The notes under the pieces are model-generated. The model ran no database searches and was not told the origin of the DNA. It worked only from the letters and a program-made list of their open reading frames with translations. Source: Nigrospora sphaerica (Eukaryota > Ascomycota > Sordariomycetes > Amphisphaeriales > Apiosporaceae). Taken from it: a stretch of DNA of 64,000 nucleotides. The stretch covers positions 868,001-932,000 of the forward strand of contig JAGVVL010000021.1 of NCBI GenBank assembly GCA_018287875.1. Reading direction: 5' to 3'. The position numbers and the translations under genes are program-made. This document shows, piece after piece, positions 45,199 to 57,031 of the stretch. How positions within the stretch are numbered: position 1 is the stretch's first letter; the number at the start of each line of letters is the position of its first letter.

Positions 45199-45866
45199 CG
45201 CCGAAAAGCCTGGGGAAGCGGTACTGAAAGGGGCCCCGTATCGCATTCTCCAGCGGTCGTTGCCCGTAGCCAGTACGCCGTCCGCGCAAGACAGATCGTC
45301 CAGCTACCCGCGCTTGCGTCTCAAGAAACCAATAAAAGCTTGTAGTGAGGATTCACGCGTTGCAAACAAATACTGCCACTGGAATCGTCGCGACCCGTCC
45401 CGGGGCGGCCGGCGTCCTGGGGCGGCCGTACGCAAGCGCAGGGTGCTCGATCTTTGGCCTGATGGAGGGACGTCGTCCGCTCCAGGAGTGTAGACGGGCA
45501 AAAAAGGTGCGGAGAAGCAGAGCCTGCTATGTTGAGCGCGTGGCAAAACATGTGTTGGGCTGCAAGATATTGGGCCAGTCTAGCCTGGGGAAACCGTTGA
45601 ATCTTTTCTGAGGGCCAAGGGAGAAACCCCATGTCGTCCGGGGCCACATGCGAAGCCGGTCGGTGTGGCCTGAATCCCGTTTTCGTCGTTCCTTTCCCAC
45701 GAATCACCCGATGCCCCCGGCGCGGGCGCAGGCATCCGTGAAGACGCCGACCGCAAGTCTCCGCTGTTTTCCCCAGCAACAAGCAACCAATAGGCGGAGG
45801 CACAAAGACGACTATTCACTCTGGATATCGCGCCTGCGTGAAAAAGAAAATGGATTTTCGCCACGG
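45199..45866 (-). repeat. Tandem duplication unit 1 (right arm)
   Basis: Reverse-complement counterpart of 13201-13868. One C-run length difference (near 13478 versus 45589) is the only change noticed. Confidence 0.7.
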
Positions 45867-48800
45867 AGTAGGCGAAACCGCCCGTTTATGATTATGTCGA
45901 TGGAAGACTACGGCAGGCTAGGGGTACTGGGCAGATGTATGGGACACTCGAACGGTCCTGCGCCGGGGCTGGTCGTCGCTGTCGCCCCCGGCCTTGGTAC
46001 CAAGGCTAAGCTAACTTACTCTTAGTTGCTTTCTAAACCCCTCGCCCTTGCCCGTTGGGACATCAATGCACAGTACCCAGAGATGGGAAGCTTCGCCCCT
46101 TGCGTCACAAAGGACGGGGTCGCAAAGAAGAAGCCATGGCCTTATCGCCGACAGGGGGCGAACCGTGGTGTACGGCCCGTAAGAAGGGATCGCCACGCCA
46201 CTGCGTGCCGTTTGTACGCATGCAAAGATTTTGCAAAAAGAATTTCGACGATAAGTAGACCGTCTTCTAGATGACGTGCTGCGTGATTTAGGCGACAAAG
46301 AATGTAAAACCCGATTCGCGAGATATGGTAGCGGTTACCATGCTTCGTGGTGAGGGTCCCACCAGACGTCACGATCTCGATGCAGACAGTATCACAGTAC
46401 AAATAACACGGAATTAGAAGCGCATAGGCCCCACAGACCGGGCCTCCAACAGCACGCATAACCCAAGCCTTGTAGCAGCTGATGTCAATGCCACAGAGAA
46501 CAGCAAATGCTGCCTTCCGCGCGGCATGCCCAAACGAGACGACCGCTGCTAGTATATACCAGATTTGTCACCGGCTCGTGTCTAACCGGCCGTGCGCGCC
46601 ACGTTCCCAAAGCGCAGCACTTGGCCAGCTGGTGCTCCAGGCTTCTATCCGCAAGGCCAGAGGCGGACTGCGCGTACCGGAGGGGAAAGCGGTGCATGTA
46701 GGGCATCGGCAGTCGATTGGATGATCGGTACGACGAAGCCGATGAAACATCAGGGGTGAACCGTTAAACTCAGGCCGGGTCTATAGGTCCAGAGCCGGTA
46801 TCATCTCGCAGCGAATCCAATGGTAAAGTCAGGAGAGCCGTTGCGTAGTAGCTCTATCACGGTTCGGGGGCCGCTGGCGCACACCGAGTCGGGGAGAGGT
46901 AGCGGCTGGCGTTCAGCCGAGGTCGGCCCTATGCCAACAACAATGCTCCTTCGGAACGTGGTACGGACTGGAAGGACATACGCAGTTATCGGCACCGCAG
47001 AGACCAGGGCATGACGACCACAAATTGGCGGCGTGCATACGGGGAGTGGCGGGGACGATGGTAGGGTTGAAGTAGCAACTTGCTCTTGTTCCCAAGGAAT
47101 TTGAACTTCATCGGGATGGCACGATAGTCACTCGCCGAGTACGGGAGCCCCGCAAGGGATATGGTGCGCCACTGGAAGACGCCCTGCAAGGAGGCCTCGC
47201 ATCGTCGTCTTCCTCTCCTTTTCGGGGCTTTGCTAGCATTGGGGCGTCGACGAAGACAAGCCGTCTCGTGCCTTTCTTCTCCGAGGGACCAGGCTAGTGC
47301 ACGGGGCGCACGTAACCATACTCAGTCGTTCGGCACCCTCCTTATTCTCCTGCCCGGGTAGTTTCGAGCACGCGATGGATTCGGGAATGCACTCGGGCTT
47401 GTACGTGAGCGACGAAGACGGTGCCTTACGCGCCCCGTGGGAACCGATCGGAACAAGACCTCGTTTTCTTCTCTCCATGCGTTCCCATGTAGTAAGACGC
47501 GCCCGAGCTATACTACGATCGTTCGGCCTATGCCGTCTATTGCCCCCGAAAATGGAATAAACGGGTTTAGATCCGGCACGGGGCCGAGCGTTGTGCGATG
47601 GGAGGTATCGGAGGAGCACCGCATGTGTGCGCAGGCTCGGCCGGCGGCTCGCCGAGGCGTTACGCGAGCATAGCTATGCGGCCCGGCCCATCCATCGAAA
47701 GAGCGATGCACTCCTACGGGAACGCCGCCTGGTACGAGACCGCCTTCGATTTCGTTCTTACACATTCGTGTGCCGGTGATCGCGGCCGGTGGCTTCGGTG
47801 GTTCCGGCAGCCGCTCCAACAAAGCCATGGTAATGCCAGAGGTTGCGGCCGTACTCGATTCCATGACCGTCGTCCGTGTGCACCGGAGGGGAGTGGGATG
47901 CAGCCAGGGTGCGCTTGATTAGGCGTACTTGGTCGTAGAATACCGGCGCGTCGATGACCGCTTCCCTAGCGATGTCGAAGAACACCCGAATGACTGTGTG
48001 AGAACCGTGCTACCTCTGGATTTGAATGCTTTCTCTAGCCCCGACCAGCCTACAGGGGATGGTCATCGATCGTATGACCCCCTCATCGATGCGCCGCGGT
48101 TGTTAAGGCGTCTTAGTCGCCATCCGTTCTCGTTGTTCGGGGTTTCGACGCCGGACGAAACCCCAGGCCCTCCTGCTCTTTGGGTCCCGTCGCCTACGGC
48201 GAACGAAGGCCGCTGCAGAAGCTTCAAGGCCGATCGAAGACGGCTCGACAGAGACGGGGCGGGGCGCCTCGGGTGGTACGTTCGTCGACGGATGATGAAG
48301 GCCCCCGGGGGTACGGATGTCTCGTGTGTCGGCGCGGCAGGAGTGCGAAGGACAGAATGCCTCGAGGCCCTCCAGGGAGTCGGCGGCGCGTCGACGTTCT
48401 GGTGGGCGTGGTTAGGGGACGGTTTCTGTTTAGTTGTAAGCGCCCCCGTGGCGCCCGAGCGACGGTTAGCACTAGCGAGGTTCTGCCCAGAGACCGGCAG
48501 ACGCTGTACCCGATGGTGGCAGTGAGTTGGGTTCTGTGAAGCGAGGTGTCGCGTTAAAGAGAAGCCCGTGGTGGGCATTCTGCGTCGTTTGCCGGAACCC
48601 GATCAGAGAGGGATTCCCCACCTGACCAGCCCGGCGCGGTGTCTGCCCGTAGCCTAACCGTCTTCCCACATGTTCCGTAGTACCATTCCTATCCGACCGA
48701 ACGACAGCATCGCCCGCCCAAGCGGGCAAGGGGCTCCGAGGACGCTAGAAGCCGCCGAGAACGAAGCCTCGGGGGACATACCGGGCAGTAGGCCGGTGGT

Positions 48801-48921
48801 GGGTGTATCATCGCCAGCCGGGGTGTTGCCACGACGGAGCCCGAATGCGGGCGGGGCCATCCGTTGAAGCACCAGCTCGAGGCGTTGCCGCGTCGCGTCC
48901 TGCCGCCCTATAGCTGATTTC

Positions 48922-48989
48922 CTGGCAGGACCAACGCCTAGACAGGACCCACGCCCAGGCAGAGCCAACGCCTAGACAGGGCCGACGCC
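48922..48989 (-). repeat. 17-base tandem repeat, 4 units (right arm)
   Basis: Mirror copy of the array at 10079-10146, with the same four units in reverse complement and no difference seen. Confidence 0.75.
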
Positions 48990-51900
48990 CAAATCACCCA
49001 ACTTATAATACTCGACAACGCACACTCCTGGTGGAGGTGGCGGCCGCAAAGGATGCTGTGCCGACGTCGAACGTCTGGGTTCTGCCAGCCCGAGCGAACC
49101 CATGGCCCCGGCAAACAGCAGGACAGGTTCTGGGAGAGCGCTCCGTGCGTTTGGAACAACACGCAGGGCGACGTCCCCGGCACACCAGTAAGTAACCCCC
49201 TCCCCGCGCGCGCGAGCATAGAAATGGCGGCGCATCGTTCACGAGGCCAGGCCGCACCGACCGGACGGGCTGGTTTGCGCTCTTGAACAATTCGCACTTC
49301 GGCCGTCCGCTGACAGGATCCTCCGCGCACGTGAAGCCGATCATACCAGCCGACGAGCAGCCCGTCGTGGTGGCTCGACTACGCAGCCGTGCCCCGGCCG
49401 CTGGCCTGGACAAGGGCTTGGGCGCTGGACGCGACGCGCACACCGACTCGGACCACCATGGAGATACCACGGCCGGCCCCGTCGTGTCCATCTACGGCAA
49501 CCCCGAAGCCGAGAAGAACGTCGCGCACGCCAACAACCCCAGAGGCCAGCGCCTGGAGCAGCGGATGATGGGTGAACCGGATATTTCTATCGTTGCGAGA
49601 CCATGCGCTACTGGCTCGTCTCCTGACTGCCCCTCGGTCGGCCGTCGGCTACCCGCTATCGAATGTCGAGTCGGACCGGACGGTAACAGCCAGACTTGAA
49701 ATGGGGATCTTGAAGGCGGGGGAGTCGAATATTATCTAACATGCCTCGTTTCCTCGGCAAATTTGGTCGACGGACGAAGGACCGTCGGCGGTAGCGCCCG
49801 CTCGCTGCATCGCAACGTCGGGGGTTTGGGTTCCCACGTGGCACCAGGAGGACGGTACGCCGAAAAATGGAACCATGGCAAAACAGAGGTGGGCTCCATT
49901 CAACACCGCCAGGTCGCAGGCCTCGCACGGTCAATGGTTGACCATGTTTCAAGGGCCTGTCTAAGACGCGTTTGCCCAGGCGAGGGGAGGGATCGTGAGA
50001 AGCACCTGGACGCCATCAGTGATATTGCCGAGAACGAGCTCGACCGCGTACTCGCTCAGCCGCCACTTGGCACACCCAAGCCATCCCGACCCGATCCCAC
50101 GCGATTCGCCCGGACCAGACCCGTGTTTAGCGGCAGGACGACAGGCGGCGGACACCGGTGAACCAAAGACGCCCTGCGAAACCAACCCCTGGCATGTCCC
50201 CGCGCGCAGGGCTCGCCCGAGGAACGCGCACGAAGGTGTGAAGCGACAACCTACGAGCCGGCGAGGGAGGATGCCGTGATGTTGTTTCTGTGCTCTTTAG
50301 CAGGACCGGCCGCGTCCAGCGAATCGCACGCGAACGCAAGGAGGAAAACTCAGTACGCGGCGATTGCATTTCGCGATCCCATGCGGCCCAGAGTACGCCA
50401 CCACCACGAGCGGGGAGGCCGTATAATTTCGGAGAGTGCATGGGCCGAGTCCTACTACGCTCGCGTACCCTGGCCGAGCCAAGGGGCGGAAGGGCCCACA
50501 CAGTCACGCGATGCTCGGAACGTACAGCCGTCAGCCAGATACCGGCTTTCGGCCCACCGGCCGCGGGCTCCCGGGGACAGGCGGCATCGCGGGCATAAGA
50601 AGCATCGATCGGCCGTGACGCGCCCGAACACCGAATCCGTGGACCGCGGGGCCTACTGAGGTCGACGCCGGCGGAAGGAAAATATCGTCTTCCGGGCTTG
50701 CGTACGAACACGAACGGGGCGACGGTGTGGACCGACCACGGCGAAGCCTCCCGGCGAGAAAGGGAAGAACGGCGCCGGGGGCCCAATACCGAGCCCGTCT
50801 CGAGCACGTCTGCCAAGGACCATCCGGCCAAGACGGCATGTGGCGGTCTTTACGATACGTCGTTGCCCGCAAGGCCGGGGAACCAAAGCGGCAGGGTCAG
50901 CAGGGCAGATGCTACGGCCGCCAAGCGACGGATCTCACCATCGGCTGCGTGGGGGAGCCGGTGGTCGGGCTGTCTGGCATCGCACGCCGCGCTGCCTGCT
51001 TGGCCTGGGAGGCTTGGCGATCGTCGAGGAATGCTGCCCCCGATGTCCTACGCCCTCGCGGCCCGGTGGGTGGGATTTGCCACGGCAGCAGGCGCGGCTA
51101 TCTCCAGACATTGCTTTGCCGCCAACGGCCGCAGAGGCTGAACGATGGTATCGAAAAGTTTGACAACGAGGTGGGGTCTGGGTTCGAGGACAGGTCACGC
51201 AGGGGCCACTATCATTTTCAAGTACGAAGTGTGTGCCTGAGGATTGTGCCTCGGGGCAATATTCACTTCACCTCGGACGCAGTATCGCAACGGTGGCCCT
51301 ATTAATGGCATGTGCGACAGCGGGTTCCAAGAACCCGCGCACTCGCCAGCATTGGGGGCCTCGGCGGAACGGCGACTGCCGTAGGCGATACAGACACGCG
51401 AGGCCTTGCCCGCCGTGGGGCGATGAGTGCGCAGCGCCATCGAACTGTGCATCGACGCCCATGCCGTTGAGGACGCACCCCTTCAGGCGGCCTCTCCGCA
51501 GGAGGTGGCCCGTCTGTGTCGTCGAAGTGGCTGGCTGTCCGGGTTCTTCGAGAGGCGCCGCTGGGGTGACTGGAAATGACGAACCTTTCGTTTTGGCGCC
51601 AGGGAGAGACAGGCTGAGAGAGTCCATGCTCCATGGGGCGAAGCAACCAACTCACGAACGCACACGGGGCTGTGCGCCTACCCACAAGCAGCTCCGTAAC
51701 GAACTGAGGAAAGTCGTCCCACGGCCGGCCCATCGTGAATCGCCAGTACTTGGCAGACGCCTCCTTCCTGCCCAGCCGGCCGCGTAGTGGGCTTTGTGTG
51801 CGAAGAGAGTATACCTGCCTCAGACCGAGCGAGTATGGGAACGCCTCTGTCCTATTGTGGCGCCATAGGGCTCGATAAGTCCACCCTCTCTTCTCGACGG

Positions 51901-54900
51901 ACGTGCAGCGCACCTCCGAGACTTGTTTCGCCGGCCAGCGCGCACCTTGTTGGCCCGCGTCGCCCTGCCGGACATACTGTGCTTCTCTCGCAACCAAGAT
52001 GGCCGCGTCCTGTCCGATGGTATCGAACTGCCGGTGGGGATTCGGGAGGCGTGCCGGCCGTCGTACGGACGAGAGTAGACTTTTCATCTCGAGTCCCACT
52101 GCGGAGCGCAGGGCGGCGACGTCGGAGGCGGTGACGCGAAGAAGCATCGACGTTGCCGCAGGGGGCCCCAGGAAGGGCTCCAGGCTGGGAATAGGAAACG
52201 GGGGCGGAGTGTGGAACGGGGGCAGAGTGTGGTAACAATTGAAGTCCTCTGGACGTTACAGCTAAGCTGGTCCTGCTGGACCTGAAAGTCGCGGCCTAGC
52301 GCGCCCATTTCGCGTGCTCTTCCGCGGGGTTCCACTGGCCCGTGGGTGAACCGCTCTCTTCGGCCGGGTTGCCTCGCCATGCCAGGAAGCCTCGCCATTT
52401 CGTGCTCCTGTTAGGCCCCGCTTAACCCCGGTCCCCTACTCTACGGCTGGTGAGACGAGCCTAGGGACTTTGTAGGTTCTCCGGCGAGCCTGGCCATGCC
52501 GGCGTTTTTATGACGAACGGGTTAATCCTGGCGTAACGCGGAAGCCACCAGCTGGCCAGGAGGCGTACGGATGTCGACGCAGCGAATGGGAGATGACGTC
52601 CCGGGCGATTCACTCGCGGGTCGAAGGCAACCATAATCTACTCCGGTATCATCCATGCTGCCTCCCCCTCCCCCAATTTTCTAGGCGAAGTGAACCAACC
52701 GAACGGTCGAAGCGGCCCTCCTTTCGATCTGACTCACCACGTCCACGGCTGAGGAACCGCCGTCGTCCCCACCCCGTCCCAGCCCGGAGCCGCCGACGTC
52801 GCACCACCCAGACGGCATCGCTTGGATCCGAAGACGGGGACGAGCTCGCCAGCTTGGCAGCTGTCCGATCCGCTTTACAGAGGACTGGTGTTGTCTTCGC
52901 GCGCGTAACGTTACGTGCTGGCCCAGACGCGACCTTTTGGCATCGCAGGCCAAAAGCACGACCAGCGCGTTTGTTGGGTCTCGTCACGGCTGCTGGCCAC
53001 TGGTCCACTTCTCGAGGTTGAGCTGTCGGGTCTCCTAATGCCGGACGGCATCGGTCCATGCGTGCCAAAGACATGGCCCTTGGACTTCGGCTCTTGTGGC
53101 TCGGCTGGAAGTGTCCCCAAGCAGGGGCCGTAGATGTACGGGCGTGAGCCCGGGTGCCACGCCCGGCAGAGCGGTCGCCAGCCGGCGCATGGCAAACCAG
53201 GTTCGTCGGCCGTGGCCCGTCGACAGCGGACAGCCGGTCCTGCGACTGGCTTCGCTTGCCTGCGGTGCATCCGTCGCAGGCCGCCCTGCCGGACACTCTT
53301 TGGTTCAGGTGCTCCAGTCGCGCCGGCGGCCGTGGTCTGCGGGCGTGCGCCGGTCTTGCCTCTTCTCGGCCATTCGACCTACTGGTTCGTGCTCCACTGC
53401 TGTGACTGGCGGAGAAGCAAGGCTGCCTGGATTGCCCCTCGTGACGATGGCAGGCTGTCTTTCCATCCCCCGAACCACGAGCTGTTTGGCACGAACTACG
53501 AACATCGGTGCCGAATACGCAGGGCAAAGGCTACACGACCTGCGTTGGGACCGGGCACAGCGCTGCAGAAAGTGGAAAGCTCCGGCTGGTATGACGCGTC
53601 TCCCACCCTCTCAAGACGCCGCCTCAACGAAGTGTAGATCCAGGCCCTTGTACCAGTGTCCATCCACCCATCCCACCTCGTAGTCCCTAGTCAACTCCTA
53701 CTCGATACCTCGATTTCCGTGTTTTTCTTCCCCATGGCGACCGGGAACACAGATGCTCCAAGCTGCTCATCCCGTGTCGACGACCGCACCGCCTCCCAAA
53801 CCACTATTCAATGAAGTATGTCCTCGGCCTATGCCGGTTTCGTGCGGGCATGGCCCAGCGAGCCGGGCAAACCCATCGTACCGACCGAGGAGGGGCCCGA
53901 GCCCCTCGACATTGTAGATAGTGCGACACAGAACCGCGAAGATAGGGTACACATCGGTCGCTGAACACGTCGATGGCCGATGCCTGTGAGCAGCACACGC
54001 TTCACAGCCACCTGTCCGCACGAAGACGAATACTGCCGTATCTCACGAACGATGCCAACCCAAAGCCCCGACTGCTCCACCGGGCACCGGAAATAACTTC
54101 CAGTCCCCTCCTCTGGACGTCGGTGCCCGTCGGTCGCCCCCAGTCCCCAGGCGGTCGCAGGCCCGGTGCGTGGGCGCGCGTCGGGTTGGCACTGCGGGAC
54201 ACTTACTCGAATAGGCACAGGGCCCATCCCGTCGAGCTCCTTGTCACATACCGTTGGGCCCTCGGCCGGCACGTCGGACGGTCAGCACCAGACGAGCCTG
54301 ATGCCGACGGCCGAGACGGAGCGGGTAGGAGTCGCCTCGGGACTCCCCAGGCCGGAAAGCCCTGCAGAGGAACACGACCACCACCGTACTTCCCTAGATC
54401 GCCTTTTGGATGCTGCAGTGGCCTCTAAATCTGGGAACAAGATGTCAAACCTTTCATGTTAGCACTGGGTCTCCACCTCCCCTTATTCCAGCATGGCTTG
54501 ACAGAGAGGAGATAAGCGTATGACTGCAAGACCGTCGGTCCGTCAGTGGGGGCACGCTGGCGATCGCTAGCGCCAGGGAGCCGGAGGCCGGTAGGCCAGG
54601 TTTGCATCATTAGGATCGTTGCATGATCCTGGGAACCCCAGCCACGGGCACATGGGATTAGAAACAGGAGCGTAAACGGATGTCTTCGCCGCAGGAGACG
54701 CCCTGGCAGTCCACTCCGTCTCGTGCTCCCGCCTGTTTCTGCTCGGTACGCCGCCTGTCTTCGGCATACGTCGTTTAGTCGCCAACGAGGCCGCCGTGCG
54801 TGCAAGGCGTGGCCACCAAGGGCCCCTCGGTGCATCCAAAAACGCATCTCACATACCGTGCAAGGCCAGGCCGCCCGAGTAGGTCGCCTGGCACCGGCGA

Positions 54901-55249
54901 AGGTAGGCCTGTCGTCAGGCGCCTCCGAGGAAGAGCGCGCTCCCTGGCTGGATAGATGGTCGTTGTTAGCTAGCCAAATCAAGTTTTAGTCCGTTTCTGT
55001 GCCATTGAAGAAAACAGGGAGTATTTCTTGGCAACTGCTTTTGTCGTGTTGGACCACGTAGCAGTCTTCCGGTGGGCGGATCGCCGGCCCACGAGGTTCA
55101 CACCAGCGGCAGACTGGCTTCGAGTTCGCGCACCTTGGGCCTTGTTGTCACGTATCGGAAGCTTTTTCACAAGCCCGCATCGCTTGCCGGAGCTGCAGCG
55201 ACCTCGCTTTGAGCCCGCCGAGGTGGGAGCAGCCCGCCAAAGCACACCG

Positions 55250-57031
55250 ACAGAGTGCAGAAGGTTGGAATTCGCTATCAGAGGCTCCGCAAAGCCGTTC
55301 AGAAACGGGAAACAGTACAACCCTCCTCCACAGTCGTCAGTCAAGAAGATCCAGGAGCGCCTGAAGGACAACAAGTGGAAGTCGCTCCGCAGTGAGCTTG
55401 ACAAGCTAGGCTGGACCAACGACTCCACAGTTGGGCTCACAAGCCACCTCTCCGCAGTCGGCATCAACCCGAGCCTTTTCCAGCCGGACACACCCATCAA
55501 CCTGGCAGTGACGTCGCTCACGGGTCCTCACATGCTATCGCAATCCACAGTTGTCGACAGCTGCGGGTCATCCCACATCGTGAACGACCACTCCCTACTT
55601 CAGGAGGGATCCTTTGTTCCGGCACCTCCTGGGAGGGTGGTGGAGGCCGGGTCTTCGGCCTTTAGCATCAGAGGCACCGGCACACGTGTGCTCAAGGGGG
55701 CACTCCTTGGTGTTGGTGGTATCAAGCTTGACCTCACGCTACGCAACGTCGACTTAGTCGAGGGTTTCCACACCAATATCATCTCAGAGGGCCTCCTAAA
55801 CGACGCAAGTGTCTGGTACTGCGGCAAGGATTGCACACTGAGAGTCGGTTCGCTCAAGAACAACGCTGTGGTGCGACAGTTACAGAGAGTAGGCAACCTA
55901 GTGTTTATGGAATACAAGCCGATCTACTCTTCTTACTCCGTTGCTCCACAACCCCTCTCAGCACCGTCAGGAACGGTACGATCGTTTGCAGTCGTGAGAA
56001 GAGCCCCTACAGGCTATGTGCAGGACAAGAAAACAGCAGTGAGAAAGGACTCAGAGGCCATATGGCACGCCAGGACTGGACATCTTGGTGTGACGGCCCT
56101 GAGGATGCTCCCAGAAAGAAGCAAGAACGTTGGTATCGCGGGTGAACCCATGGGAACATGTGAGGTCTGCAAACTGGCGCATGCCAGTAAGGTTGTCAGC
56201 CGACGGCCTACGGAAAGAGCCTCAAGGCCGTTCTTCAAGGTCCTCTGGGACCTATTCGACTTTCCCAGAGGATACGACGGCTCTCAGTGGCTACTGGTGC
56301 TTAAGGACGACTACAGCGGCAAGCTCTGGTCCTTTCCGACGCCCACGAAGAGCCATACCCAGCTATTCAAGATCATCAGAAGCTTCGAAAGGCATGTCCT
56401 GCGACGCTACAACCTTCACCTTTGTGTCCTCAAGCACGACGGGGAGAAGGGCGTGATAGCGATCAACGGCATGACCGAATACGAGCGCTGGGCAGACTCT
56501 GAAGGGATAGAGATTCAGACCTCACCCCCATACACGCACGAGCCGAACGGAGGCCCGGAGAGAGCTGGCCAGGAGATAATTGTTCGATCCCTGAAAATGC
56601 TGTCGCATGCCAGCCTCCCTAAGGTGCTATGGCCGGAGTCAACCACCGCTGCGACGAAACTCATCAACATGAGCCCAGCTCAGTCGCAGCGCTTCCGAAG
56701 CCCTAACGAGGTGCTAGACGAATGGTTTTCTCTTAACCAGACGCATTACAGCCCTCAGGAGCTGCGAGAGGCTCAGGCAGACCTCCGACCGGTCTGGAGC
56801 GGCATATACGTCTTCGGTTGCAAGGCTTTCGTCCTTCACCAAAGGCGCGCTGCTGGGACAGACCGCAGAGCGTTCAAGGTTCAAAACAGGGCACAGATAG
56901 GATATCTGGTCGGCTATGCCGCCAGCAACATCTACAAAATCTGGCTGCCAAAGCACGGCAAGGTCATTCAGACGCGAGACGTCACATTCGACGAAACGCA
57001 GTTCTATAAGGAAAAGAGTCAGAACGGTTAG
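55250..57031 (+). pseudogene. Copia polyprotein part 1: protease and integrase
   Basis: The open frame itself starts in arm sequence (55028) and becomes copia-like only after 55249. The protease signature appears as VVDSCGSSHIVND at about 55552; compared with the usual DSG order, the Gly is displaced, so activity is doubtful. The GAG-pre-integrase finger reads WHARTGHLG ... CEVC (about 56060-56170). The integrase core follows with Asp in LWDLFDF, Asp in LKHDGEK and Glu in THEPNGGPE, and ends with YLVGYAASNIYKIW. A TAG at 57029-57031 ends the frame. The sequence continues in sense one frame over (LDPEVLEYLQV). Confidence 0.85.

Larger units (their letters stand above)
40251..55249 (-). repeat. 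Right arm of the 15-kb inverted repeat
   Basis: Reverse-complement partner of 3820-18818 with the same overall length (14,999 bases). Every feature of the left arm recurs here in opposite orientation: the conserved ORF, the Zn2Cys6 relic, the tandem duplication and the 17-base minisatellite. The outer end at 55249 abuts the truncated copia element. The inner end at 40251 lies 187 bases upstream of the start codon of the Zn2Cys6 gene at 37770-40064. Confidence 0.95.

Noticed and set aside
3820..55249. The whole structure as one giant terminal-inverted-repeat transposon
   Set aside because: No target-site duplication is found outside 3820 and 55249, the right end cuts into another element, and no transposase or tyrosine-recombinase captain gene (as in Starship elements) is seen inside.
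55028..55249. A 5-prime exon of the copia polyprotein
   Set aside because: This stretch is arm sequence repeated at 3820-4041 without any copia context, so the in-frame reading into the element is accidental.
55080..55521. Minus-strand ORF opposite the copia and arm junction
   Set aside because: It is antisense to conserved copia domains and spans the rearrangement junction, so it is a shadow frame.
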